Of a stretch of 64,000 bases of DNA, positions 33,857 to 44,276 are shown piece by piece (positions within the stretch are counted from its first letter, which is position 1; every line of letters starts with the position of its first letter). A program made the position numbers and the translations under genes. The notes beneath the pieces were generated by a model, which did no database searches, had not been told where the DNA came from, and was given only the letters and a program-made list of their open reading frames with translations. This stretch comes from Pascua guehoae (taxonomy: Eukaryota > Basidiomycota > Tremellomycetes > Trichosporonales > Trichosporonaceae): assembly GCA_001600415.1 (NCBI GenBank), contig BCJX01000004.1, forward strand, positions 1,945,064-2,009,063, in the 5' to 3' direction.

Positions 33857-36800
33857 ATGCAAGACGGCCAGGCGTCCCCGTCGCACACCGCTGATAGCGG
33901 CGGCACGACCCAGCCGCTGTCCGACGACACCGGGAACAATGACGCCATTGGTGCGGGCGGCGACTACCCCGCACGAGCCGTGGGGTCCGACCCCGCACAA
34001 GCAGTGGCGACACCAGCACACATACCCAGCTCGGCTGGTCCGAGCATACCCGCTCCGTCCGCAGATGCCCCAGAGTCTGGTGCAGACGGTGCCGGCGCGC
34101 ACTCGCCACGGGGGCGGAACAAGCGTGTACACGAAGCGGAGAGTGCGGAAGACGTAGCGGGTGGCAACTCTGGCGAGCTGCGCGCCCGCCCCCGCCCACG
34201 GGCGGCGTCGCGCACTGCGTCTCCTCAGGGCGATGAGCTGGGCGACTTGATGAGCGATACCGACAAGTACCTCAAGGTCTTCCAGCATCTATTCAACACC
34301 ATCAAAGCTGGGACTGGTGGTGGTGACGTGGTAGACGACAGCTCGAGTGAATCGGGTGGCAAACAGGGTGGCAAATTGCCGTCCAGCGAGGCTCAAGCGG
34401 GATCGTCTACTCCGTCCACTTGGCCCACCGACCCGCCTGCGTACAGCGCGGATGGAGCATCCCAGGCGGCCGCGGACATGAGGAGAACCGCGCCAGAGCC
34501 ACAGTCGTCGAGTGCGACCGAAACGACCCAACCCCAGGCTCACCAGATGCGTGCGCAACAGGCTGTTCCCATGACCATCGCCATGCCTGGTGCGACCCCC
34601 GCTTCCGCGCCCGTGCGGCCGCCCACGCGCTCGTCTGTCGACTCCGGGCGCCGCATGAGTGTCACCGAGCTCGCTACCCGCCTCTCTCAGTGGGAGTGTG
34701 GGGCATGCCACAAGTCCAACCCGACCACCGCCATGCACGAATGCATGTACTGCCACGCCCCAGGGCCCGCGGACGACGCGCGGCGCAGAGACCAGGGTAA
34801 CGACCCGAACTACAACCTCCTCCGACAGCTGCAACCCATGGAAGAAGACACAGCCGAGGACACCAAAACCGCCTCGCCCGCACCGACCTGGATGTGCTCC
34901 GCATGCAACGCGATGAACTACCGCATTGCGTCCAAGTGCCATCTGTGCGAGGTGCCCAGGGGCTTTCAGCTCTGTCACAACGTGCTCAAGGAGTCAGAGG
35001 CAGCCGCGCCCATTGACGCAACGTCCTCTCCGTCCACGAGTGGCAACAGATGCACCGCCTGCGGTACACGGACCAACCTCGCCAATGAAGATGGGTGCCC
35101 TTGGTGCAGATCATCGAGTCCCGATACGCCTCTAGAGGCAAGCGAAGGTGAGGACGGGAACGAGCGCCCAAGTGGGGCGTCGGGACAGGACGACGGTTTG
35201 AGCAGTATGGCTTCCAACGTGGCGAGTACGAGCACCGTACCGCCCCCTGTCGTGGGTGCGAGCAACACGGCCACCAATGTCGCTTCTACCAGCACAGCTC
35301 CAATCGATCCAGTGACGCCAGAGACTGGTCGGTGCAAGGTGTGCCACATTAAAACCGCTCTCACGACCGAGAATGGATGCCATTGGTGTGATAGAGCGGT
35401 GGAGGAGCCCTCAACCTCCAACCCCACCCCTTCGTCGCCTGTACGGTCGCCAGTACGACCGCGCGCCCCGGATCTGCCGGCTGCGCCACCAACGTCAGTG
35501 CCCACTGGCGTTCCATCCCGCGCGTCGTTTCCTCTGACATTCACCGGCCGAGGCAATCAGAAAAGGTGGGTTTGCCCCTCACCTCCGCCTCGTTCGTTGA
35601 TCAACCACCGACCCCGGTGGACGTGTCAATTCTGCGCGACCGAAACAGTCGTCTCGGAGACCAACTGCAACTGGTGCAACGTGCCGCGGTTTACAGTACC
35701 GTTTGACGAGGAAGACCCCGCCGACAACGACGACACGGATATCATCGTTTTACTCCGCAGCGAGTTGGACGCTCTTCCGCCCGCAGTCGCTTGCGAGCTC
35801 GAGCACGATCCTTGGGTGAAGGCCCGATCAGAAATGGCAACGGTTCCAGGGGGGTGTGTGCGTGTCCGCGCAAGCCGTTTCTTTGACGCCATCGAGCAGG
35901 TGGAGAGAGAGGTGGAACACGAGGCGCAGGAGCTACAGGCCCAAGAGGCCCAACAGGCGGTACAAGCCGAACAGGCACATGGGACCCAAGACGTGCTGGG
36001 GCAAGGAACACAAGAGGAGCAAGATGCCGAAGATACCCAAGATGCGCATACAATCACCTTTGGACGATACGGTTTGACCAGGGACGACACTGCCACGCTC
36101 GTTATGGCCACCCCACAAAGCGACCGGACAATTGACGACCAAGCCGCCATTGGAGCCCCGCGTGTCGCCGTGACAGTCATCCCCACCCCGTGGAAGTGCA
36201 CCAATTGTCGCGACGGGAACCTGGACAACAACGACTGCGAGGTGTGCAAGCATCCTCCTGTGTGCTATGAGCCCGAACATGGCGAGAGTTTGCAGTCGCC
36301 CGACACCGAGGCCAGCGTCATGAGCGTACAAGATTCCCAGGTCGTCGAGTCGGAGTCCACCGAGTGCTCCTGGAAGTGTTACATGTGCAACTTTGACAAT
36401 GTGGACAACGCTACGGGAATGTGCGAAGGGTGCAATAATCCTCCTCCATCTGGCGAGAACGAAGCTGCAGGCCCACATTCGCCCAGCACCGATGCCGACG
36501 CCGAGGACGTACAGGATACCCAACCGGTCGACTATACACCACCGGAATGCTCCCACTGCTCGGTCAGCAACGATACAGGTGCTGACCTGTGCGATCGATG
36601 CCGAACCCTTCACCTCTTTACGTATGGAAACTGTGGTCGCACGGCCGCCCTCCAGCCACAGCCGCCTGCACCAAACCCACGTGTTCGCCCTGGTGCATCA
36701 TTCCGGCAGACGGTTGCGAGCAATTCGTCTGATCCTGATGCGGATGAAGAGCATAACAGGGAGCAACACGAACGGACGCGCGACATAAACCAAGCAAGTG

Positions 36801-38629
36801 GCCATACCCGTCGTAGCTCCACGCCGCCCGCCGAGGCGATCGTCAACGCGTTCGTTGGGGACAAGGGCAAGGGCAGGGCCGCAGACCCCCAGGACAGCGA
36901 TCATGGTGCAGGAAGGCGGTGTGAAATCACAGTGTTCCAAGCCGAAGTTTTGGCCCTGTTCGAGAAGGAGAAATTATGGACTGAGGGCGACCTCGAGCTC
37001 GTACTGGGCTCCCCGCTCCACCGTGTCCACGGTGCATGTTACAGGCTCGCACAGCACGGGGCCATCAAAAGCGAGGGTGAAGGAATTTGGCGCCACGTGC
37101 CGGGGCATTCCCTCGCAAACCGTCCCCTGGACCCCGCCCGCCTGGTACACAACCACAACGAGCTCGTCACGGCCGAGCGCGAGCTCGACACGCTCCGTCT
37201 CCGCGAACTTGGGCGCAACGTGGACGAGCTGCGTGATGACCTCAAGACTCAGGCCACCTCGTTCAGCAGCCACTATACCGTCACCAACGCCGCTCAAGAC
37301 GACCTCTCTGACCGTCTCACAGCGACCAACCTCTCCCTCGAGGGTCTGAGTGATGCGTTCAAGGAAGTGAGGAACCAGTTCAGAGCCATGCGTGACGTGG
37401 CCGTCGCACGAGAGAAGAATCGCACAAACCACTGGCTCGGCCGCCCTCTCGTTCCCGTCCCCCGCCCCGACGGTATTCTCCCCGTCCACCTCGCGGTACG
37501 TAGACCACACCACGATCCCAGGGACGAACTGATCAAATCACAGACGCTCTCATGCTACGACGACCTCGCGTCTCTGACTAGGGGCGAGCTTGAAGAGTGG
37601 CTGCAATTCTACGCCGACGACCCGGACCTTTCCATCGGCGAGGGTCAACAGTCGAACGCCCTGCTCGCGCTCGCTGGGTATCTCGGCCTCGAAAGTGCTG
37701 TGTCGCCCAAGTTGGCCCTTACGACTGCGGTACCCTCGAGCTCTGCAGCTGCAACGATTGTTGAGGATACCCCAGACAACACGCCTGCCAGCCCCACAGA
37801 GCCGAAGGCGATGGGCCGCACAGAGAGTAGTACAGAGAGCGACCGATCATCGTTCATCTGTACCGAAACCACCCCGATCCAAGTCCCGGCAGTACCGACA
37901 GCGACGCCCACCAATCGTCCCTCTTTCCCGAACACTGCTTACAGCTATCGCTCGTACTCAGACCTCCAACTCACCGACGCCAACCCGGTATTCCAAGATG
38001 CTTGGTGCACCATTTACCGAGGCGCCTATCGCGCTGTACCTGCCACGGAAGCTGTCGAATCGCCACCCTCCCACTCTGGGTCCGACACGGCGAGCACCAC
38101 TAAATCACCCGAGTCGACACCGTGGACGCTACTGGAAGGAGATGGTACTGACCTCACGGACATGCGATTCAGACGCGAGTCGACCGAGTCGACGCTCATG
38201 GGCGACGTGCCCATGGTTTCATTTTCGCGCCCACCGTCCGCTGGGCCGGGGCCGTCCTCATCCGAAGCCGCCGCCAGGAGGGCTGCGCAGGCTTGGTTGC
38301 GCTACGGCCCGTTCGGCCGCCGCCCCGTTTCGACTGATGCTGCCGACACTGCGGCCCAAGTCGCTGCAGACGAAGCCTTTGCCCTCGCCTTGTCCGAGTC
38401 GTATGCGATGGCAGACCCTGCCGCTGTACAGATTAAACAGGACGAAGACATCGCGCGCGCCCTGGCAGACGAGGAAGGCCAAGACCCGTGGTCCTGGATC
38501 GACACGGAGTGGGAACCGAGGGCGACGGCGGCGCCGAACGTCCAGCAGCCCAGCGATGAGGACTTGGACATCCAGCGGGCCCTGCTCGATGAAAATGAGC
38601 AATGGCACCGGAGCAACTGGCGGGAGTAG
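33857..38629 (+). CDS. Multi-RanBP2-type zinc-finger protein with UIM-like C-terminus
   Basis: A single uninterrupted frame from the first in-frame ATG to TAG encodes 1590 residues. Eight short zinc ribbons are spread over residues about 279-915: WECGAC..CMYC (279), WMCSAC..CHLC (345), CTAC..CPWC (398), CKVC..CHWC (492), WTCQFC..CNWC (588), WKCTNC..CEVC (779), WKCYMC..CEGC (839), CSHC..CDRC (898). Five keep Asn four residues after the second Cys, the RanBP2/NZF pattern known to bind RNA or ubiquitin. Residues about 1021-1080 could be a winged helix; a coiled coil follows (about 1110-1190). Near the C-terminus, DEAFALALSES (1505) fits the ubiquitin-interacting motif, and two similar helices (DEDIARALADEE at 1529; LDIQRALLDENE near 1570) follow. 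The linkers are Pro/Ser/Thr/Ala-rich. I infer a ubiquitin-binding scaffold; no named orthologue is recognised. Confidence 0.8.
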   Translation: MQDGQASPSHTADSGGTTQPLSDDTGNNDAIGAGGDYPARAVGSDPAQAVATPAHIPSSAGPSIPAPSADAPESGADGAGAHSPRGRNKRVHEAESAEDVAGGNSGELRARPRPRAASRTASPQGDELGDLMSDTDKYLKVFQHLFNTIKAGTGGGDVVDDSSSESGGKQGGKLPSSEAQAGSSTPSTWPTDPPAYSADGASQAAADMRRTAPEPQSSSATETTQPQAHQMRAQQAVPMTIAMPGATPASAPVRPPTRSSVDSGRRMSVTELATRLSQWECGACHKSNPTTAMHECMYCHAPGPADDARRRDQGNDPNYNLLRQLQPMEEDTAEDTKTASPAPTWMCSACNAMNYRIASKCHLCEVPRGFQLCHNVLKESEAAAPIDATSSPSTSGNRCTACGTRTNLANEDGCPWCRSSSPDTPLEASEGEDGNERPSGASGQDDGLSSMASNVASTSTVPPPVVGASNTATNVASTSTAPIDPVTPETGRCKVCHIKTALTTENGCHWCDRAVEEPSTSNPTPSSPVRSPVRPRAPDLPAAPPTSVPTGVPSRASFPLTFTGRGNQKRWVCPSPPPRSLINHRPRWTCQFCATETVVSETNCNWCNVPRFTVPFDEEDPADNDDTDIIVLLRSELDALPPAVACELEHDPWVKARSEMATVPGGCVRVRASRFFDAIEQVEREVEHEAQELQAQEAQQAVQAEQAHGTQDVLGQGTQEEQDAEDTQDAHTITFGRYGLTRDDTATLVMATPQSDRTIDDQAAIGAPRVAVTVIPTPWKCTNCRDGNLDNNDCEVCKHPPVCYEPEHGESLQSPDTEASVMSVQDSQVVESESTECSWKCYMCNFDNVDNATGMCEGCNNPPPSGENEAAGPHSPSTDADAEDVQDTQPVDYTPPECSHCSVSNDTGADLCDRCRTLHLFTYGNCGRTAALQPQPPAPNPRVRPGASFRQTVASNSSDPDADEEHNREQHERTRDINQASGHTRRSSTPPAEAIVNAFVGDKGKGRAADPQDSDHGAGRRCEITVFQAEVLALFEKEKLWTEGDLELVLGSPLHRVHGACYRLAQHGAIKSEGEGIWRHVPGHSLANRPLDPARLVHNHNELVTAERELDTLRLRELGRNVDELRDDLKTQATSFSSHYTVTNAAQDDLSDRLTATNLSLEGLSDAFKEVRNQFRAMRDVAVAREKNRTNHWLGRPLVPVPRPDGILPVHLAVRRPHHDPRDELIKSQTLSCYDDLASLTRGELEEWLQFYADDPDLSIGEGQQSNALLALAGYLGLESAVSPKLALTTAVPSSSAAATIVEDTPDNTPASPTEPKAMGRTESSTESDRSSFICTETTPIQVPAVPTATPTNRPSFPNTAYSYRSYSDLQLTDANPVFQDAWCTIYRGAYRAVPATEAVESPPSHSGSDTASTTKSPESTPWTLLEGDGTDLTDMRFRRESTESTLMGDVPMVSFSRPPSAGPGPSSSEAAARRAAQAWLRYGPFGRRPVSTDAADTAAQVAADEAFALALSESYAMADPAAVQIKQDEDIARALADEEGQDPWSWIDTEWEPRATAAPNVQQPSDEDLDIQRALLDENEQWHRSNWRE

Positions 38630-39231
38630 TGTGGGCTATCTGTAAAAAGCGTTCGTGGAGAAACAAAAAAAAACACACTCGACAAAAGCTAGTGAACAAA
38701 GCAACTAGCGTACATGTAGGAAGCGCGCGAAGTGAAGGACGGAGTGAAGTAAAGTGAAATAAAGTATGTGGGCACGTTTAGCTTCGCGTTGGGCGCGTCG
38801 GTCGTCCGCTGGTCAGCAGATCTGGATAGGGCAAAATGCAACAGTGTAGAGGCGCAGACAGTGAGGCACACAAATGACAGTCTGGAGGAAACTAACGAGG
38901 ACCGAGCGTCTGCTTGCTGTAGCCGTACGTGACGCGCCGTACATGTACGCCCAAACGGTGGAAGTGCGGGAGCCGGTCAGCGGCGGCCAACGGCCGGCAA
39001 TGCGATGATGGTATGCTCTGATAATCCCAGGGGGTGAAGTCCCGAATCAGCAAGCTCACCAGAGTCCATGACCTGCAACCACACCAACCAACTCTGCACC
39101 ATTCTCTTGCGACACGATTGACCCACCCAGCAGATCATACCCGCACCTTTACTTGGTCTCGTTGCACGTTTCACAGACACCAGCCCGACGGGGCATGGGA
39201 GGCTGGGCCTCTTTCCCTCTCCACACACCAA

Positions 39232-39323
39232 GGCGATTTAGCTCAGTTGGTCAGAGCGCATGCTTAACACTGGAACAGGCAGTGCGACGCATGAGGTCGG
39301 CAGTTCGAGCCTGTCAAACGTCA
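39232..39323 (+). tRNA. tRNA-Val (AAC), with 18-nt intron
   Basis: Acceptor stem GGCGATT pairs with AAACGTC (one mismatch), discriminator A. The D-arm is GCTCAGTTGGTCAGAGC. The anticodon stem CATGC/GCATG encloses TT-AAC-A. An 18-nt intron follows base 37 (CTGGAACAGGCAGTGCGA). The T-arm is GGCAG-TTCGAGC-CTGTC. Without the intron it is 74 nt. A TTTTT terminator follows at 39332. Confidence 0.9.
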
Positions 39324-39626
39324 AGCATTAGCTTTTTGGGATTGCCTAGCGCTGCCTCGTGCTCCAAGCCTGTTGGAATAGCCGCGGCCCAAACGGGAAT
39401 CGATTAGGCAAGTGTTGCCACTTCCAACAACACCCTTCAGTCTTTAAGGATGGGATTGGGCTGATGCCTGACCAATATTGCTTCATTCCTTTATACAGCA
39501 GCGAATAGGACGCGACGGCCCATGCCGACAGATATCCTAGTGGCGCGTGCTGGCCACTCGAAGGTTGCTCTCATTGTACTCTACAACAGTCTAGGGTACA
39601 CGCCACCCCCTCCTTCCACCCTCTAA

Positions 39627-39914
39627 ATGACGAGGAGGGCGGTTGAAAAGTGCCCTGATGTAATGTTGCCAACACGGCACAACGAGGACGACAAGCAGGA
39701 TGACAGCCTCTATGTCCTCGACCTCCGCACGCAGGAGTGGACCAGCGCCCCCGTTCCCGCTGGTCCAAGCGGCCGATGCGGGCACGCAGCGTGCGTGCTC
39801 GGAGGCTGCCTCTACGTCCACGGTGGTCATGTCGACGGAACGCAACTTGGTAACACGGCACAACGGAAAGCACAATCTCCTGGGCTGCGCGCTAATGCCC
39901 ATTCACCGCTATGA
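39627..39914 (+). pseudogene. Kelch-repeat fragment
   Basis: The frame contains DSLYVLDLRTQEWTSAPV, then GRCGHAACVLGGCLYVHGG, which together make one Kelch blade (L-Y-x-L-D, W, G-R-x-G-H, YVxGG). There is no complete propeller, no signal of further exons on either side, and the predicted start has no conserved context. The 14-bp string AACACGGCACAACG occurs on both sides of the Kelch part (about 39669 and 39852). Most likely a gene remnant or captured fragment; a single exon of an unrecognised gene is possible. Confidence 0.5.
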
Positions 39915-40778
39915 CCATCAGTAAACCGCAGGGGGGTGTATGATAGTGCTTACATGCATACTTCCTGTCCCCGATTGAGTGCGACTCGTCGCCATGGCTC
40001 CATATGCGGCCGTAATCGCCACAACTGTCCATCATCTCCACAAACTCGGCCCAGTGTAGATAGCCGTTGTTGGCAATGCTGACAGCGGTTTCGGTCACGT
40101 TGTTCGTGATTGCCCTGTCGGTGGGCGCAGAGCCAGTCGCCGCCCGCCTGGACTTTGAGCATGCCTGGACCTTGGGCATGGGGCCGCGGACAAAGGGGTC
40201 TTCCTTGGCAGTTGGCGGCTAGGGTTTGCCTTGCTGGTGAGTGAGAGGCGAGGAGGGCGGTGGTGCGGAGGACGCTTGGGCATGTCGGTGTGTTGGGTCA
40301 TTGGGATGGGCGAGGTGAAGTGGGGGTGGTTGGATGGGTGGAAGGCGGTGTCGAGCTACTTGGTTGGGCATTCTGCCCGCTCGCGACGAACGGTGCAAGC
40401 GACAACCCGCGGCGCCCATCACCTCGATGTTGCACTGCTTCTGTACAGCTTGCAGCACATCATGTGGTGCATACCCGTTTGACATTACACCGCTGTGAAC
40501 AGGTAAAACGATACTATTGTACACCGCTGTGAGGGTGGAAAACGACCCGACACCACAGCTGTGTAATAATCACAATTGGATGAACACGGGTGCCGTTTCG
40601 CGGGCCCGAATTGTGTTTCATCTCTGATAAACGTTTGCACATGCATCGTCGACTTCATCGCCTTGGAATTTATCCGCGGCGTTCTCACCTCTGCTTGGAT
40701 GCTTCCATGCGGTTATTGTCAACCAGCGGAAACAAAGGATATGAAACAAGGCGGCAGCTTACCCCTTCAAAGCCGCGG

Positions 40779-40872
40779 CAGTACCTAGGTGGTTCCGCGT
40801 AATGGTCATCGCTTTTGCAGTTGCAGTACCTACAGTAGGCGGTTTCGCGTAATGGCCATCGCTTTTGCAGTT
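40779..40872 (+). repeat. Direct tandem repeat of about 45-50 bp, two units
   Basis: GCAGTACCTA then GGTGGTTCCGCGTAATGGTCATCGCTTTTGCAGTT is followed at once by GCAGTACCTA, a few extra bases and the same block with two substitutions (ending at 40872). Confidence 0.9.
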
Positions 40873-41321
40873 CACAGCTGTGCAGCTGTGTTGCATGCCA
40901 AGACTCCCGAAACTCGCCCCCGCCGTTTCCATGAGTGGTGGCGCTACGCGCCCTCGTCCGCCTCGAGAGTGGCTGCACCTCTGGTGCTGAACTAACTGGA
41001 TCTAGGCTCCGTATTCCCCTCATGCAACGTCTTCTACAACAAGCTGTGCATGATGACTCCGTTCCGCTGTCCATGGATCCTGTAAGCTGTGTGGTAATGT
41101 ATGACCCGACACTTTCATCCCAATTGCAGTGCAAGGTCAGACAGAGGAGCAAGGGGGTGATGGTGGGCAGGATACAATATATAAAGCGACCATCTGGCCG
41201 CTCCGTCGTCTCCAACATCGATACAGAGTTCCACACACACATATCCACACCTCCGCCAAGCAACCCCCCTCTCTACCTCCCAACAGCTTCACGGCAACCC
41301 ACCCAATCACCACCTTTCGAC

Positions 41322-41759
41322 ATGCGCAACGTCTTCGCCTCCTTGGGCCTCCTCGCTTTTCTGGTCGGCAACGTCAACGCCGTCGCCGGGGAGATTAAAT
41401 GCACTCCGTCATGGAACGCCTTGTATGGGCCTATCCTCAAGGACCCCCAGTTGGCCCAGAATGCTATGGACCGTGCATGCGCGGGCGGACCAGGGTCCTC
41501 CTCTCAGGAGACCGATGTGGCCAAGTTCGTCATCAGCAGCATGTATCGGACACACTGTGAGGAGGCGTTTCAAGCCATCCTCGATAAGTGCAAAGACAGT
41601 GGTGGCACTTGGAAGGGGGACGACTATGAAGAGTACAAAATCTATAGCAAGCTGGCAAGAATTTGGCAACCTGTAGATCCTAAGGGTAGGTCCTCTCCTC
41701 AAAGACGTTCAATTTGAAACTTGTTTCTGATCGACCCAGAAGGCATTGCAGAAGTGTAG
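41322..41759 (+). CDS. Small secreted cysteine-containing protein
   Basis: Exons 41322-41685 and 41740-41759 (127 residues). The intron has a GTAGGT donor and CCCAG acceptor; without splicing the frame would run to 41717 and end in a basic RSSPQRRSI tail (131 residues). The first 20 residues form a clear signal peptide (MRNVFASLGLLAFLVGNVNA). The mature part is about 107 residues with four Cys (KCTPS, RACAG, THCEE, DKCKD), which could form two disulfides. It has no domain I recognise. The leader upstream has a TATA-like ATATATAAAG about 145 bp before the ATG, unusual in this window. Probably an extracellular protein of unknown role. Confidence 0.7.
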
Positions 41760-42631
41760 TTGTTGCCCAGTCTCTGCCTGGCAACGCACAACTACTAGAC
41801 AACAAGACGCGTAATTCCCGGACACGTAGGCCGAGTCTGACCACTACAGCACTACAGAAGCGTGTAGGATGAGGCAGAAGAGTGGTCGCTGTACATAGAA
41901 TCAAGAGATGAAATGGAGTCGCTGCACGCACTGTCGTACCCGGCCTCATGGCCAGGTGAGCTCTGGCACATGAGGACGAATGGCCGAATAAGTTAGGGCA
42001 TAGCACGTGCTAGAGGTGTGTGTAGTAAGCAGAGCCCCTTATCTCTCCCCTCTCCCTGTCAGAATGCCATCAGTAGTGATGAGGATGACGACGAGTTGAT
42101 CACCGCACGGCCACGATGAGTGATTGCTTGTGTCAGCCGGCGTCGGGATAAACTCGGAAAAACATACCATTTCTAAGTTCCGTTGGAAACTTATCCAATT
42201 CTTTCCGTTGGAACTGACACATCATCATTGATAACCCACATGCTGGGAAAATGGCCGCAACTCCCCGCCGATTGATAACACGACAGTGCTGATGCATCCT
42301 GTCTTCGTGCAGAGGCGGCGACATGTCTGCTTCCAAGTGCCCGCAACTATCAACTAACCCAACGCCATTCAGAACGCTGCGCATGCTATTTGTGCCGTAC
42401 TCGCAACCATCTGACATATCCTCGTCATCGGTGGCTGATTACCGCATCATGACACGCCATCGCCACCATTGGTGTGCGATGTCGTGCTTGGACTGCCGGG
42501 TGCGCTATGGTACTTAAACCGACACCCATTCCCAGTAGACACTAAAGTTCACTTCACTCTAACACATCGACCTCATCTCCAACCTTGAACAACCACCCAC
42601 CCACACCATCCCAGTCCCAATCTAGAACGCC
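41760..42631. other. Intergenic region
   Basis: No gene is supported. It holds the 3' end of the secreted-protein gene and the promoter of the NmrA-like gene. Inverted partial repeats of TCCGTTGGAAA/TTCCGTTGGAA occur near 42178-42215. Confidence 0.45.
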
Positions 42632-43630
42632 ATGACCACCCTTAACACCGTTGCACTCCTCGCACCCACGGGCCTCGTTGGCTCGGAGCTTCTCAAGACT
42701 TTCGCCGAGCTCAACAATGCAGGCAAGATCAAGCTCATTGTCCTGCACCGCCCTTCGTCCAACGTATCTGCTGTGCCATCGGGTGTCGAGAAGCGGGTCC
42801 TGGACGTCGAGACGGCGACCGCCAACGATGTCCAGACTGCGCTCAAGGGCGTTGACATCCTTGTGTAAGTCGACAGATCCGTTTTGCCGTCCAGGGTGAC
42901 AAGGACAATGCGTCTCAACCCACGGTCCCCTTCGTACCCTTTCTTTGCAGTGACACTAACAATCCCCAGCTCGGCGACGAACAAGGTCTCTCCCGAGGCC
43001 GATGCTCGCTTCCTCGACTCGCTCGCTGCCCTCCCGGCGGGTCAGCTCAAGGCATACCTCCCCTCCGACTACTCGACGACCTGGAGCCCAGAGGAGGAGG
43101 CCGACTCGTCCAACGCTCTCATCTACGGCAAGGCAGGGCTCCACGCCAAGGCCCGTGCCCTTGGTCTCCCACTCACGAACGTACGCAACGGCCTCCTGGA
43201 GCCGTTTGTATTCATCCCCTCGTTTGTCGGCGTCGACGCAAAGGCCAACACGCTCTCACTGTACGGCGACGCCCTCGCCCACTCCCTCCCGGCCACTTCC
43301 GTCCCGTACCTGGCCGCTGGCGTGGGACAGCTCGTCACGCGCCCGCCAGCATCATTGGCCGGCCAGACATTCTACGTCATCGAAAACGCGTACACGGGCC
43401 AGCAAATCGCCGACGCCCTCGCTGCCGCCAACGGCAAGGCACCCACGATCACGGCTGTTAGTGACGCCGAGGTGGACGCCATCGCCGCCAGTGGTCTCCT
43501 GGGCGGGCTGATCGCCGCAGTGCGCAGGAAGTGGGCCAAGGGCGGCTTCACGATCAAGAGCAACGCCGACCCCGAGGGTGTGGAGCGCCGCACCGTCGAC
43601 CAGTGGGTCGCCACGGCCCTCAAGGCGTAA
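42632..43630 (+). CDS. NmrA-like / atypical SDR NAD(P)-binding protein
   Basis: Exons 42632-42864 and 42970-43630 (297 residues). The N-terminus is a Rossmann fold with dinucleotide motif APTGLVGSELL (residues about 11-21; GxxGxxG-like), then KLIVLHRPSS as the second strand. VDILVSATNKV, formed across the intron, is the strand before the active site. The rest (YLPSDYSTTW, LIYGKAGLHAKARALGLPLTNVRNG) matches NmrA/isoflavone-reductase-like proteins, with a Lys in YGKAG in the usual region. Such proteins are either NAD(P)H-dependent reductases or redox-sensing regulators; the substrate is unknown. The short C-terminal part resembles a substrate cap. Confidence 0.8.
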
Positions 43631-44276
43631 GCACTTCTTGGCAGACAAAGTAGGAAATAAGTATTTAGAAAATCTAGTTTCTTAAGCTGAGCACTGCTCG
43701 CTGGTACTTTATATGCAGAAATGCCTCATACCTAGTCTACCTAGTCAGAATCGGAGTTACAGGTAGCAAACGAGTGCTGACCGTTGATTACCCTTGTCCC
43801 TGGTGTGGATAGGTCGATTTGAGAGTAAAAACCAAACTGGTTACGATAATGTGGTCACTCTTGGCATTGTCAACTTGTCTCAACTATCATCTACAACTAC
43901 TCTACAGCGCCTTAAAGTTCATCCTGCGTTTTTGCCTCTCTTGTACTTCTGAACAGCTCCTGTACCCCACTGCCCAGTGCCGACCATTCCGCTCGGCGGC
44001 ACCGCCACCTCTGGAGACGGCCTCCAACAACCAAGTACGGTTGGTCGCCCGTTTATATCAGTCGGTAGATAGTTTGACTCTTACTACGACGGGTGTAAGC
44101 AATCAAAATGTCATGGGTTCGAGCCCCATAATGGGCTTCTCTTTTGGCTCGTCGACTCACCCAATTGCACAGGTTGCCTGCACCAGGTACCGCTTGCCGC
44201 TGTAGTCGGCTCTAGTACACATATACGAACTCGTTGTCTTCAACGTCAGCAATGCTCACTCACGTCTCTTTCGCAG
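43631..44276. other. Intergenic region with tRNA-Lys
   Basis: Apart from the tRNA listed below I see nothing supported. It must hold the 3' ends of the NmrA-like gene and the minus-strand permease. Confidence 0.45.
44047..44137 (+). tRNA. tRNA-Lys (CTT), with 18-nt intron
   Basis: Acceptor stem GCCCGTT/AATGGGC is fully paired (one G-T). The D-stem is TATC/GATA. The anticodon stem TTTGA/TCAAA encloses CT-CTT-A. An 18-nt intron follows base 37 (CTACGACGGGTGTAAGCA). The T-arm is ATGGG-TTCGAGC-CCCAT. A TTTT terminator follows within 10 nt. Confidence 0.88.

Larger units (their letters stand above)
38630..41321. other. Intergenic region with tRNA, Kelch fragment and short repeats
   Basis: 2.7 kb containing tRNA-Val, a short Kelch-like coding remnant and a 45-bp tandem repeat, all listed separately. 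A minus-strand open frame at 39892-40179 has no recognisable family. The last 100 bases before 41322 include ATATATAAAG at about 41178, which may act as a TATA box for the secreted-protein gene. Confidence 0.45.

Noticed and set aside
39892..40179. Minus-strand open frame with Cys and a DSCGDYG-like string, considered as a small secreted protein
   Set aside because: No signal peptide, no consistent exon structure and no family match that I could support.
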